Shown: piece by piece, positions 16,440-24,985 of the stretch
How positions within the stretch are numbered: the first letter of the stretch is position 1
Layout: every line of letters begins with the position of its first letter
NCBI GenBank assembly: GCA_045596385.1
Contig: JAZOCC010000015.1
Coordinates: 62,001 to 126,000, forward strand
Reading direction: 5' to 3'
DNA length: 64,000 nucleotides
DNA from: SIG307 sp045596385
GTDB taxonomy: Bacteria > Bacillota > Clostridia > Lachnospirales > Lachnospiraceae
Translations under genes and position numbers: made by a program
The notes under the pieces: model-generated
What the model saw: the letters and a program-made list of their open reading frames with translations, nothing else
What the model was told of the DNA's origin: nothing
Databases searched by the model: none

Positions 16440-16931
16440 ATGGCTGCAAAATCAACAGTTCCGTTCCAGGGAACAAAGGAACAGGAAGCACAGCTCCGCG
16501 CTGTCATTGCCGAATTAAAGGATGACAGAGGCGCCCTGATGCCGATCTTACAGAAGGCTCAGGACATTTACGGTTACCTTCCGATTGAGGTACAGACCAT
16601 GATCGCTGATGAGTGCGGCATCCCGTTAGAAAAGGTTTACGGTGTTGCTACGTTCTACTCCCAGTTCTCTCTGTATCCGAAGGGAAAGTACAAGATTTCC
16701 GTATGTCTCGGTACCGCTTGTTACGTAAAGGGTTCCGGTGACATCTACAACAAGCTTCAGGAATTACTCGGTATCGAGGGTGGTCAGTGTACCCCGGACG
16801 GCAAGTTCTCCTTGGACGCATGTCGTTGTATCGGTGCCTGCGGTCTTGCTCCGGTATTGACCATTAACGATGACGTTTACGGTCGTCTTACCGCAGCTGA
16901 GATGGCTGACATTCTTGCGAAGTACGAATAA
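16440..16931 (+). CDS. hydC: Bifurcating [FeFe]-hydrogenase subunit C (NuoE-like)
   Basis: A 163-residue thioredoxin-like 2Fe-2S protein of the complex I 24-kDa family. The helical N-terminus (ILQKAQDIYGYLPIEVQ) and GVATFYSQFSLYPKGKY are typical. The cluster cysteines lie in CLGTACYVKGSGDI and DACRCIGACGLAPV. In HydABC complexes this subunit joins the flavin subunit and helps pass electrons from NADH. It is the first gene of a five-gene operon and has a strong GGAGG site. The complex couples NADH and reduced ferredoxin oxidation to H2 formation, or the reverse. Confidence 0.93.
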   Translation: MAAKSTVPFQGTKEQEAQLRAVIAELKDDRGALMPILQKAQDIYGYLPIEVQTMIADECGIPLEKVYGVATFYSQFSLYPKGKYKISVCLGTACYVKGSGDIYNKLQELLGIEGGQCTPDGKFSLDACRCIGACGLAPVLTINDDVYGRLTAAEMADILAKYE

Positions 16932-16969
16932 TTGTTGCGTTTCGTTTTTCGAAAGGAGTACCTAAGGTT

Positions 16970-17530
16970 ATGATGCCCGAGATTTCCTTAAACATACTTG
17001 ATGTTGCGGAGAATTCCACCCGTGCGAAGGCTTCCCTGGTTACCATCATTGTGGATGTCCAGACCGCAGCGGATACCCTTACCGTGATTATTGACGATGA
17101 CGGTTGCGGTATGACCGCCGAGCAGGTTGCCGCAGTAACGGACCCGTTTTTTACCACCCGTACCACCCGTAAGGTTGGCTTGGGAGTTCCGTTTTTCAAA
17201 CAAGCGTCGGAAAGCACCGGAGGGTCTTTTTCCATCGAGTCTACCGTAGGCGTCGGCACTCGTGTGACCGCAGTATTTACACTGTCCCACATCGACCGCA
17301 TGCCTCTCGGAGATATGAACGGCACGATTCACACTTTAGTTACCATGCATGAGGAATGTAACTTCTTATATACATTCCGCTTCAATGAAAAAGAATTTTC
17401 GTTAGACACCAGAGAATTTCGCGAAGTTCTCGGTGATATCTCCTTTACGGAGCCTGAGGTGTCTCTTTACATAAAGGACTACCTAAGAGAAAATTTTAAC
17501 GAAACCAATGACGACACCTTTGAACTTTAG
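16970..17530 (+). CDS. HATPase-domain protein in the hydrogenase operon
   Basis: A 186-residue protein with a histidine-kinase-like ATP-binding domain (residues 1-115): ISLNILDVAENSTRAKAS as N box, VIIDDDGCGMTAEQV as G1 box, DPFFTTRTTRKVGLGVPF as the F/G2 region and GVGTRVTAVF. No HisKA domain or membrane segment is present. The ~70-residue C-terminal extension is unknown. Genes of this type recur between hydC and hydB in Clostridia operons. It may act with the DRTGG/HATPase proteins of the divergent operon; the actual phosphotransfer partner is not known. Confidence 0.85.
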   Translation: MMPEISLNILDVAENSTRAKASLVTIIVDVQTAADTLTVIIDDDGCGMTAEQVAAVTDPFFTTRTTRKVGLGVPFFKQASESTGGSFSIESTVGVGTRVTAVFTLSHIDRMPLGDMNGTIHTLVTMHEECNFLYTFRFNEKEFSLDTREFREVLGDISFTEPEVSLYIKDYLRENFNETNDDTFEL

Positions 17531-17599
17531 ATTCGCAGTTTTGCGGATCCCTTGTAACACAAACTTTAGATGCCGAAAAACGGCAGATTGGAGGAAAGT

Positions 17600-17971
17600 A
17601 TGAAGTCTCTTGCAGAGTTAAAAGCAATTCGGGAGAAGATGCAGGGCCAGGTTGGTCTCCGCTCTGAGTCCGAAGCACAGACAAGAGTTGTTGTCGGTAT
17701 GGCTACCTGCGGTATCGCAAGCGGCGCAAGACCGGTACTGAATGCTCTTGCAGATGCGGTAATGAACAAGAAGCTTGAGGACGTAGCTGTTGTACAGACC
17801 GGTTGCATCGGTCTTTGCCAGTTCGAGCCGATCGTAGAAGTTATCGCTCCGGGTAAGGAAAAGGTTACCTATGTTCATATGACCCCGGAAAAGGCAGAAG
17901 AAATCGTAGAACAGCACCTGATTCGTGGACAGGTAGTTACCCAGTACACCCTCGGTGCAGCAAATAAATAA
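17600..17971 (+). CDS. Thioredoxin-like 2Fe-2S ferredoxin of the hydrogenase operon
   Basis: A 123-residue protein of the thioredoxin-like ferredoxin family (HydD-like). Recognisable motifs are VVVGMATCGIASGARPVL and VVQTGCIGLCQFEPIVEV, very like the N-terminal domain of the HydB that follows. Only three cysteines are present (TCG, TGC, GLC), one fewer than a usual four-ligand cluster. The start at 17600 follows GGAGG by six bases; an earlier frame start at 17570 is less likely. The gene ends 15 bases before hydB. It may be an accessory electron carrier. Confidence 0.88.
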   Translation: MKSLAELKAIREKMQGQVGLRSESEAQTRVVVGMATCGIASGARPVLNALADAVMNKKLEDVAVVQTGCIGLCQFEPIVEVIAPGKEKVTYVHMTPEKAEEIVEQHLIRGQVVTQYTLGAANK

Positions 17972-17986
17972 GGAGGAAGAATTATT

Positions 17987-19783
17987 ATGTATCGTTCACA
18001 TGTATTAGTATGCGGCGGAACCGGTTGTACTTCCTCCGGCAGCCTTCAGATTTTCGATCTTTTAAAAGAGGAAATCGCTAAGAACGGCCTTGCTGAAGAA
18101 GTTTCCGTAGTACAGACCGGTTGTCACGGTCTTTGTGCTCTCGGCCCGATTGTTATCGTATATCCGGAAGCAACCTTCTATTCCATGGTTAAGCCGGAGT
18201 ACATCCCGGAAATCGTTTCCGAGCACCTGTTAAAGGGTCGTGTAGTTAAAAAGTATGTTTACGAAGATACCGTACAGGAAAATGAGGAGGCTTTAAAGCC
18301 GCTTCACGAGACCGACTTCTACAAGAAGCAGCATCGTATCGCTCTTCGTAACTGTGGTGTTATCAATCCGGAGAATATCGAGGAGTACATCGGTACCCGC
18401 GGTTATGAGGCACTTGGTAAGGTTCTTACCGAGATGACCCCGGATGATGTTATTAAGTGCATCTTAGATTCCGGCCTTCGCGGACGAGGCGGCGGCGGAT
18501 TCCCGACCGGTAGAAAGTGGCAGCTGGCAAAGGACCTTGTAAAGGGCGGCCAGAAGTATGTTGCTTGTAACGCCGACGAGGGTGACCCGGGCGCATTCAT
18601 GGATCGTTCCGTACTTGAGGGCGACCCGCACGCATTAATCGAGGCTATGGCTATCGCTGGTTACGCAATCGGCGCTAACCAGGGTTACATCTACGTTCGT
18701 GCAGAGTACCCGATCGCTGTAGATCGTTTGAACATTGCTATTAAGCAGGCTAGAGAGTATGGCTTACTCGGTAAGAACATCTTCGAGACCGGCTTTGATT
18801 TCGACTTAGAGCTTCGTCTCGGTGCAGGTGCATTCGTATGTGGTGAGGAAACCGCTCTTATGACCTCCATCGAGGGTAACCGTGGTGAGCCGAAGCCGAG
18901 ACCGCCGTTCCCGGCTGAAAAGGGTCTCTTCGATAAGCCTACTGTATTAAACAACGTAGAAACCTACGCAAATATTCCGCAGATTATCTTAAACGGTGCT
19001 GAATGGTTCGCTTCCATGGGTACCGAGAAGAGTAAGGGTACCAAGGTATTCGCTCTCGGCGGTAAGATTAAGAACACCGGTCTTGTAGAAATCCCGATGG
19101 GTACCACCCTTCGTACGGTTGTTGAAGACATCGGTGGCGGTATCCCGAACGGCAAGAAGTTCAAGGCAGCTCAGACCGGTGGTCCGTCCGGCGGATGTAT
19201 CCCGGCTGAGCACTTCGACGTTGCCATCGACTACGATAACCTCATCGCTCTCGGTTCCATGATGGGATCCGGCGGACTTATCGTAATGGACGAGGACAAC
19301 TGTATGGTTGATATCGCGAAGTTCTTCCTTGAGTTCACCGTTGACGAGTCCTGTGGTAAGTGTACTCCGTGCCGTATCGGTACCAAGCGTCTCTATGAGA
19401 TGTTAGATAAGATTACCAAGGGTCAGGCTACTCTTGAGGATCTCGATAAGTTAGAAGAGCTCTGCTACTACATTAAGGATAACTCCTTATGTGGTCTCGG
19501 CCAGACCGCTCCGAACCCGGTACTTTCCACCTTACGTTACTTCAAGGACGAGTACATCGCTCACGTTGTTGAGAAGAGATGTCCGGCCGGCGTATGTAAG
19601 GATCTCTTATCCTTCGTTATCGATCCGGATAAGTGTAAGGGTTGTACCCTTTGTGCTAGACAGTGTCCGGCTGGTGCTATCACCGGTACTGTTAAGGAGC
19701 CGCACGTTATCGATACCAACAAGTGCGTAAAGTGTGGTGCTTGTATCGAGAAGTGTAAGTTTGGCGCGATTTCTAAGAAGTAA
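17987..19783 (+). CDS. hydB: Bifurcating [FeFe]-hydrogenase subunit B (NuoF-like, NADH/flavin)
   Basis: A 598-residue flavoprotein subunit. Domain order: thioredoxin-like 2Fe-2S domain (1-110; CGGTGCTSSG and TGCHGLCALGP), NuoF-type FMN/NADH domain (about 150-440; LRGRGGGGFPTGRKW, ACNADEGDPGAFMDR, GAGAFVCGEETALMTSIEG), NuoF 4Fe-4S site (ESCGKCTPCRIGTKRL, about 448) and two C-terminal 4Fe-4S motifs (CKGCTLCARQCP and CVKCGACIEKC). This subunit is the site of NAD(H) reaction and is implicated in bifurcation. Codon use is strongly biased, which suggests high expression. Confidence 0.95.
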   Translation: MYRSHVLVCGGTGCTSSGSLQIFDLLKEEIAKNGLAEEVSVVQTGCHGLCALGPIVIVYPEATFYSMVKPEYIPEIVSEHLLKGRVVKKYVYEDTVQENEEALKPLHETDFYKKQHRIALRNCGVINPENIEEYIGTRGYEALGKVLTEMTPDDVIKCILDSGLRGRGGGGFPTGRKWQLAKDLVKGGQKYVACNADEGDPGAFMDRSVLEGDPHALIEAMAIAGYAIGANQGYIYVRAEYPIAVDRLNIAIKQAREYGLLGKNIFETGFDFDLELRLGAGAFVCGEETALMTSIEGNRGEPKPRPPFPAEKGLFDKPTVLNNVETYANIPQIILNGAEWFASMGTEKSKGTKVFALGGKIKNTGLVEIPMGTTLRTVVEDIGGGIPNGKKFKAAQTGGPSGGCIPAEHFDVAIDYDNLIALGSMMGSGGLIVMDEDNCMVDIAKFFLEFTVDESCGKCTPCRIGTKRLYEMLDKITKGQATLEDLDKLEELCYYIKDNSLCGLGQTAPNPVLSTLRYFKDEYIAHVVEKRCPAGVCKDLLSFVIDPDKCKGCTLCARQCPAGAITGTVKEPHVIDTNKCVKCGACIEKCKFGAISKK

Positions 19784-19815
19784 GTTACTGACTTAATTTG
19801 AATTGGAGGTAAAAC

Positions 19816-21567
19816 ATGGAAACCGTTACTTTAAAGATTAATGGTATGACTGTTACCGCACCAAAGGGCGCTACTATCTTAGAGGCAGCAAGAATCGCTC
19901 ACATCGAGATTCCGACGCTTTGCTACTTAAAGGATATTAACGCAATCGGCGCTTGCCGTATTTGTGTGGTAGAAGTAAAAGGCGCAAGAAGCCTTGTAGC
20001 TTCCTGTGTATACCCGGTAAACGAGGGTATGGAAGTATTCACAAATACTCCTAAGGTATTAGATTCCAGAAGAAAGACTTTGGAACTCATTCTTTCCAAC
20101 CATGACAGAAAGTGTCTCTCCTGCGTACGCAGCGGCAACTGTGAATTACAGAAGCTCTGTAAGGACTTAAAGGTAGAGTGTGAGAACGTTTACGAAGGCG
20201 AAGTAAACACCTACGATTTAGACACCAGCGCTGTTCATATGGTTCGTGATAACAACAAGTGTATCCTTTGCCGCAGATGTTCCGCTGTCTGTGAAAAGGT
20301 ACAGGGCGTTGGCGTAATCGGCGCTAACGAGCGTGGTTTCAAGACCAACATTGCATCTCCGTTCGATATGGGCCTCGGCGATACCTCTTGTGTATCCTGC
20401 GGCCAGTGTATCGCTGTATGTCCGACCGGTGCACTTTACGAGAAGGATTCCACCGATGAAGTTCTCGCTGCAATCGCAGACCCGAACAAGAAGGTATTCG
20501 TTCAGGTTGCTCCGGCAGTACGTGCTGCTCTCGGTGAAGAGTTCGGTTACCCGATGGGAACCGGTGTACAGGGCAAGATGGCTGCTGCACTTCGTCGTAT
20601 CGGCTTTGATAAGGTATTCGATACCAACTTCTCTGCAGACCTTACCATCATGGAAGAGTCTCACGAGTTCCTTGACCGTGTACAGAACGGTGGCGTATTA
20701 CCGCTCATCACTTCCTGTTCTCCGGGCTGGATTAAGTACTGTGAGCACTACTTCCCGGATATGACCGAGAACCTTTCTTCCTGTAAGTCTCCGCAGCAGA
20801 TGTTCGGTGCTGTGCTTAAGACCTACTACGCTGAGAAGGAAGGCATTGACAAGAACGATATCGTATCTGTCAGCGTAATGCCGTGTACCGCTAAGAAGTT
20901 CGAGATCGGTCGTGACGATCAGAACGCTGCTGGCGTAGCTGATGTTGATATTTCCATCACCACCAGAGAGCTGGCAAGACTCATTAAGCGTCTTGGCATC
21001 ACTTTCAACACCCTTCCGGATGAAGAGTTCGACTCTCCGTTAGGTTCCGGTACCGGTGCTGCAGTGATCTTCGGTGCTACCGGCGGTGTTATGGAGGCAG
21101 CTCTCCGTACCGCAGTTTGGAAGCTTACCGGCGAGAAGGACGGCACTCCGATCGAGTTCACCGAGGTTCGTGGTACCGAAGGTATCAAGGAAGCTACCTA
21201 CGAAGTTGCAGGCATGAAGGTTAACGTTGCAGTTGCTTCCGGCCTGAAGAATGCGAAGGAACTCCTTACCAAGGTTCAGAACGGCGAAGCTAACTACCAC
21301 TTCATCGAGATCATGGGTTGCCCGGGTGGTTGTGTAAACGGTGGCGGTCAGCCGCAGGTTGACGCATCCGTACGTAACTTCACGGATATCCGTGCCGTAC
21401 GTGCTAAGGCTCTCTACGATTACGATGCAGCTAACACGCTCCGCTTCTCTCACGAGAATCCGGATGTGAAGGAGCTTTATAAGAGCTATCTCGGCGAGCC
21501 GGGTAGCCACAAGGCTCATGAGCTTCTCCATACGACCTACGTAAAGAGAAAGATTCATAATCTGTAA
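19816..21567 (+). CDS. hydA: Bifurcating [FeFe]-hydrogenase catalytic subunit
   Basis: A 583-residue catalytic subunit. Order: 2Fe-2S plant-ferredoxin-type domain (1-75; GACRICVVEVKG), His-Cys 4Fe-4S motif (HDRKCLSCVRSGNCELQ, about 95-111), two 4Fe-4S motifs (CILCRRCSAVC and CVSCGQCIAVCP), then the H-cluster domain with L1 TSCSPGW (about 296), L2 VMPCTAKKFE (about 353) and L3 EIMGCPGGCVNGG (about 500), and the C-terminal small-subunit-like tail (YLGEPGSHKAHELLHTTY). L1 has Ser where Clostridium pasteurianus CpI has a second Cys. It is the last gene of the operon, followed by a strong terminator. Confidence 0.96.
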   Translation: METVTLKINGMTVTAPKGATILEAARIAHIEIPTLCYLKDINAIGACRICVVEVKGARSLVASCVYPVNEGMEVFTNTPKVLDSRRKTLELILSNHDRKCLSCVRSGNCELQKLCKDLKVECENVYEGEVNTYDLDTSAVHMVRDNNKCILCRRCSAVCEKVQGVGVIGANERGFKTNIASPFDMGLGDTSCVSCGQCIAVCPTGALYEKDSTDEVLAAIADPNKKVFVQVAPAVRAALGEEFGYPMGTGVQGKMAAALRRIGFDKVFDTNFSADLTIMEESHEFLDRVQNGGVLPLITSCSPGWIKYCEHYFPDMTENLSSCKSPQQMFGAVLKTYYAEKEGIDKNDIVSVSVMPCTAKKFEIGRDDQNAAGVADVDISITTRELARLIKRLGITFNTLPDEEFDSPLGSGTGAAVIFGATGGVMEAALRTAVWKLTGEKDGTPIEFTEVRGTEGIKEATYEVAGMKVNVAVASGLKNAKELLTKVQNGEANYHFIEIMGCPGGCVNGGGQPQVDASVRNFTDIRAVRAKALYDYDAANTLRFSHENPDVKELYKSYLGEPGSHKAHELLHTTYVKRKIHNL

Positions 21568-21590
21568 GATTTAGCCGAAAGGTTTCTGAA

Positions 21591-21617
21591 GGACCCGCGC
21601 AATGCGCGGGTCCTTTT
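21591..21617 (+). terminator. Terminator of the hydrogenase operon
   Basis: Perfect 10-bp GC-rich stem, GGACCCGCGC-AAT-GCGCGGGTCC, followed by TTTT. A family-2 repeat starts four bases later. Confidence 0.9.
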
Positions 21618-21620
21618 GCG

Positions 21621-21728
21621 TGCAGGCAAAGTGAGCATGCGAGCAAACCGCGGGAACTCGTTCCCAAGCGGGTGCGCAGTCATGCGAACGCGCCCACGAC
21701 TGAGCGACTTTGTCGCGAAGTGGGGGCA
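21621..21728 (+). repeat. Family-2 repeat, copy A
   Basis: It begins TGCAGGCAAAGTGAGCATGC right after the hydA terminator. It contains GCATGCGAG...CATGCGAACGCGCCC, then a GCGAC-TTT-GTCGC hairpin inside a CGCCCAC/GTGGGGGC-type pairing. It resembles copies at 21931 and, inverted, at 34780. It is not coding as far as I can see. Confidence 0.65.
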
Positions 21729-21745
21729 AGCACAAAGTGCTGCCT

Positions 21746-22115
21746 GCGCGGCTTCCCGTTCTTATACGCAGAGGCACGCTTTTCTGAACCCGATGGAGTC
21801 CCCTATAGAATCTCCTTTTTGCTGTCGCAACGCTCCGTCAAACTTCCTCTAACCGGTTCTAAACGTCTCTCGGGAGCGACCTCGAGACTTAGAACCGCTA
21901 GGAGGTGATTTCGACTGCGCTAATATCCGCGTAGGCAAAGTGAGCATGCGAGCACCATGCGGTGCTCTAGCATGCGAACGCGCCCGCGACCGAGCGACAT
22001 TGTCGCGAGGCGCGACCCTTCGGGAATGCAAAAATTCGATTCTATAGGGGACTCCATCGGTTTAAACATACTTTCCTATCGCGTATAAGAACCCGCCACA
22101 CCCGAGCCGCCGCGC
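21746..22115 (-). repeat. Family-1 structured repeat, copy 3, with a nested family-2 insert
   Basis: Outer arms 21746-21769 (GCGCGGC...CTTATACGC) and 22081-22115 pair. The inner arms 21790-21812 and 22038-22060 form a perfect 23-bp inverted repeat. The core carries GTCGCAACGCTCCGTCAAAC (21824-21843), GAGGTGATTTCGACTGCGC (21902-21920) and CCCTTCGGGAATGCAAAAA (22016-22034), plus a GGTTCTAA/TTAGAACC stem. The core is longer than in other copies because a family-2 unit (about 21931-22010) interrupts it. Confidence 0.8.
21931..22010 (+). repeat. Family-2 repeat, copy B, nested in family 1
   Basis: TAGGCAAAGTGAGCATGCG, then a hairpin GAGCACC-ATGC-GGTGCTC, GCATGCGAACGCGCCC and GCGACATTGTCGCGA. It is highly similar to copy A 310 bases away but with a different central hairpin. 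Confidence 0.65.
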
Positions 22116-22166
22116 AGAGAAAGGCCAGATTACACGGCAAAACGCCTCATCAAGACATGAAAATAA

Positions 22167-22214
22167 AAAGGCCTGTCATAGTACCTATTAACAGACACTA
22201 TGACAAGACCTTTC
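22167..22214. terminator. Terminator hairpin downstream of the membrane-protein gene
   Basis: A CTGTCATAGT/ACTATGACA-type stem with AAAGG and CCTTT ends. The A/T-rich flanks on both sides suit a bidirectional terminator. Beyond it, 22215-22342 shows nothing I can identify. Confidence 0.6.
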
Positions 22215-22342
22215 TTCCCTTTCCTCCGGAAATTTGAAGATTTACATGTAAACATTGCCGTATTTCACCGGTTACACCTCCGTGCAAGCGTACACAAACC
22301 CCACCTCACCTATTAGCAAAATTTCTCTTTCTCACAAATACA

Positions 22343-22873
22343 TCAACTGTTCATCCAAACCTCTATCGCCTCATAGGCCGGGAACTTACTCTCCAGCCAC
22401 AGAACCAAAACAATGACAACTCCTGCTGCCACCGTGCCGAACACCAGACGCTTTTTCTCCGTTCGTTCCTCATCCCGGGACTTACAAGACATCCCGACAC
22501 CAATCCCCACAAGACACAGTGCGGCAAATACCAAAAGCCTTATGCTTCCTACAAAATTTCCCCCAGCCGAGTTTTCTCCATAATACGGAATTGCCCAGTT
22601 AAGTGCCCGTATTTCATAGTGAGTTTTCCAAAAATACTGTAACACAAAATACGATAAGGGCAAAGAAACCAACCATGTAAAAAAAGCATTCAGCCCTCTG
22701 ACATTCCAAAACATCAACCCATACAAGCCTGCTGCAAGCAAAATATATCCCCAAGCAAGTCCGTCCCACTTGTAGAAAATCACATTTCCCAGAAAAACAG
22801 ACGATACAAAAACAACCGCCAATACTGCCCCGGACCATATTATCTTTATTATGTTTTCGACTTTCTCCTTCAT
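22343..22873 (-). CDS. Hypothetical multi-spanning membrane protein
   Basis: A 176-residue protein with about five hydrophobic helices (near 13-32, 38-55, 60-85, 115-130, 145-165) and short loops. I do not recognise a family. The start at 22873 follows AGGAG by eight bases and begins MKEKVENIIKIIW; an earlier frame start at 22942 lacks a ribosome site. The gene stands alone, with hairpins on its 3' side. Its location next to the AraC-type regulator is not evidence of a link. Confidence 0.6.
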   Translation of the reverse strand: MKEKVENIIKIIWSGAVLAVVFVSSVFLGNVIFYKWDGLAWGYILLAAGLYGLMFWNVRGLNAFFTWLVSLPLSYFVLQYFWKTHYEIRALNWAIPYYGENSAGGNFVGSIRLLVFAALCLVGIGVGMSCKSRDEERTEKKRLVFGTVAAGVVIVLVLWLESKFPAYEAIEVWMNS

Positions 22874-23034
22874 TGCTATCTCTCCTTCCACCTCCAGTGT
22901 AACATAATCCTTCAAATAAGGCAACCGAAACCATCGTAACATAGCTATATTTTATAGAGGTCCACATCATAAGAACTATGGAATTTTGTTGCAAACCCAC
23001 CACCAAAAGAGAGGAAAAATGTTACAGAGACAAA

Positions 23035-23060
23035 GAAAGCCGTGCATACGCACGGCTTTC
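23035..23060. terminator. Hairpin downstream of the AraC-family gene
   Basis: An 11-bp stem GAAAGCCGTGC-ATAC-GCACGGCTTTC. The T-run on the minus strand is short, so it is a moderate terminator. Confidence 0.6.
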
Positions 23061-23142
23061 CGTGATTTCTTCTCTTAATTATCCGTCTCTCAACTTTCTG
23101 TAACGCCTACATCTCATCCCGCAGGCTTCCTCTGCACCGAAT

Positions 23143-24051
23143 TTACTTCCTCTTCACCGGTCTCAGTACCTCATACCCGATAACCTCCGGATAATGTCTC
23201 TGATAGTCCTGGCAAGCTTCTTCATTCCACTCGTAGCACACGTTCCCGTGCTTGGCCGGGTCATAGTTCCAGGCAAGGTTCTCCACTCTGCCCATAACCT
23301 CTCCGCAATCCTTTAAGAAATCGAACGGTGGGTGATAAAATACAAGGTAATCGCTGGCCGGGATGTTTCTCATTTCGAAGCCCTCCGGGATTTCACCTGC
23401 ATAATCCTCCGGTACGCCGAAACCGTAGAAGTAACCTTTCTTGCCGTTTTCATAAAACCAGCCTGCGGTATGTCCGGTGACAATCGGGTGGGATACGTGA
23501 CTCATACTGTCAATGATACCGCACACCGTATCACAGTCGTGACGATTCCAAAAACTGCCGTAGTCCGATGCCTCGATATCCCAAATGCCGATGTATTTGT
23601 GGGCCGGGATGTGCTCTACTCTTACTCTGGCCTCTGTTAATGCTGTTGTATTCATCGTCGGTTCTCCTTTATTCGTGTAATGTTGGGGAAAGAATACCAC
23701 CTGCAAATTGGCAAGACGAACCGGTCTCGGTTTCTTCCGATAGGCCACCGGTGTACACCCGTAAGCACTCACAAACGCCCTCGTCAGGGCCTCCTGGGAA
23801 GAATATCCGTATTTCATTGCGATATCTAAAATCCGTTCCTTCGTATCCCGGATTTCCAGAGTCGCCATGGTAAGGCGGCGTCCCGCAATGTAATTCTTTA
23901 CCGTCATTCCCACAATCTCATGGAATTTCGTGGACACATAGTACGGCGAATAGCCGATTTCCTCCGACATTTGCAGAAGCGTTGGATTCTCCGTCAAATG
24001 TGCCTCAATCCAGTCAATCATGCGCTGTATCGTCTCGTTCCATTCGTACAA
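23143..24051 (-). CDS. AraC-family regulator with effector-binding (GyrI-like) domain
   Basis: A 302-residue protein. Residues 1-110 form an AraC double helix-turn-helix (LLQMSEEIGYSPYYVSTKFH and ILDIAMKYGYSSQEALTRAF, ending in GCTPVAYRKK). Residues ~135-300 form a GyrI-like/AraC_E_bind ligand domain (VRVEHIPAHKYIGIWD, then YYFGFGVPED-like and IPASDYLVFYHPPFDF). The Rob/SoxS-like order suggests a regulator responding to small or amphipathic molecules. No co-transcribed target lies beside it. Confidence 0.9.
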   Translation of the reverse strand: MYEWNETIQRMIDWIEAHLTENPTLLQMSEEIGYSPYYVSTKFHEIVGMTVKNYIAGRRLTMATLEIRDTKERILDIAMKYGYSSQEALTRAFVSAYGCTPVAYRKKPRPVRLANLQVVFFPQHYTNKGEPTMNTTALTEARVRVEHIPAHKYIGIWDIEASDYGSFWNRHDCDTVCGIIDSMSHVSHPIVTGHTAGWFYENGKKGYFYGFGVPEDYAGEIPEGFEMRNIPASDYLVFYHPPFDFLKDCGEVMGRVENLAWNYDPAKHGNVCYEWNEEACQDYQRHYPEVIGYEVLRPVKRK

Positions 24052-24208
24052 GCACGTTCCCTCCTTTCACCCTAAGGATACCACAACCGTCTCTCTGAAA
24101 TCTTGATATCAGTTGCGAAAATGTATGGAAACGCTTACTAAATTGTTTCCCGCCGAATTTGCGCGGCGAAACTGCAATTTCCACTGCAAATTCGTGCGAT
24201 CCGCCGGG

Positions 24209-24236
24209 GAATATAAGACAGTACTGTCTTATATTC
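24209..24236. repeat. Perfect 28-base palindrome over the stop codon of the bactofilin-like gene
   Basis: A 13-bp self-complementary arm (GAATATAAGACAG, TA, CTGTCTTATATTC) covers the last codons and stop of the gene at 24229. It has no T-run, so it may be an RNA stability hairpin or a binding site rather than a terminator. Confidence 0.6.
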
Positions 24237-24966
24237 GCTCCGTCCGTCCCACCTTTGCCTCCGGGGATACCTCCACCTGCTCGCTGTACTGCACAAGCTC
24301 TATCTCACAATCCGCACCGATGGCTACCACACGTCCTGATACCCGCGGACAAACCACACCTTCCAGCGCAATCTCGTCACCCTCAACGGAGTTGTTCACA
24401 CACACCGTACCTACCGTAGTTCTCTTGATCAAAGAAGCAAACAACGGCAGACGCGCCTTCTTCTTTTTTGCTTCTCCGTGACGCTTATAAATCACAATCT
24501 TGCTACCGCCGATGCTGCCCACTTCCATGCCTTTTTCATACTCAATGTCTACCTCCTCGGCATTTAACAACCCTTCGCAGTCAAGGGCGCCGCGAATTTT
24601 TGCAAGCTCTGCTTCCACATCGCCGGATACTTTACTGTTTCCGGATACCTGAAGCTGCTTACATTTTATATCACCTCTGCAGCTCATCCCTCCGGAAACA
24701 GCCACACGTTCCTTCGCCTCAATGTCTCCGCCAAAGGAAGAACCGCCGGAAATCGCAATATTTCCCGCCGATACCTTGCCAGAAAAGCCGCAACTTCCCG
24801 AAATATGAAAATCCTTCTCACAATCCACATTGTTACCGTTTGCCGAACCGGACACATATAGGTTTTTACAACGCACCGCATCTCCCAACTGACCGCTACC
24901 GCTGATTCTTATCGTATCATACTCCCCCGGCGTAATATGTCCGCTTCCCGAAATATTTAAATCCAT
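24229..24966 (-). CDS. Bactofilin-like polymer-forming protein
   Basis: A 245-residue protein built mostly of short beta-helix rungs with repeating GSG/SGS turns: DLNISGSGHITPGEYDTI, NLYVSGSANGN, NIAISGGSSFGGDI, LQVSGNSKVSGDVEAE. This is the polymer-forming (DUF583/bactofilin) pattern. A more divergent C-terminal part has a basic KKKKAR stretch around 172. In Bacillus subtilis the genes yhbD (DUF4004), yhbE and yhbF encode a regulator-like protein and two bactofilins, so the gene order here is the same, with one long protein instead of two. It probably forms a cytoskeletal or membrane-linked polymer. Confidence 0.82.
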   Translation of the reverse strand: MDLNISGSGHITPGEYDTIRISGSGQLGDAVRCKNLYVSGSANGNNVDCEKDFHISGSCGFSGKVSAGNIAISGGSSFGGDIEAKERVAVSGGMSCRGDIKCKQLQVSGNSKVSGDVEAELAKIRGALDCEGLLNAEEVDIEYEKGMEVGSIGGSKIVIYKRHGEAKKKKARLPLFASLIKRTTVGTVCVNNSVEGDEIALEGVVCPRVSGRVVAIGADCEIELVQYSEQVEVSPEAKVGRTERI

Positions 24967-24985
24967 AACAAATCTCCTTTCTCAT

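Noticed and set aside
21616..22031. Several 60-78 residue frames in the repeats after hydA
   Set aside because: They lie wholly in repeat sequence and hairpins; composition is Arg/Ala-rich from GC-rich stems, without family similarity.
13677..22115. Family-1 elements as insertion sequences
   Set aside because: No transposase frame, no target-site duplication that I can see, and arms differ between copies, unlike fixed terminal inverted repeats of insertion sequences.
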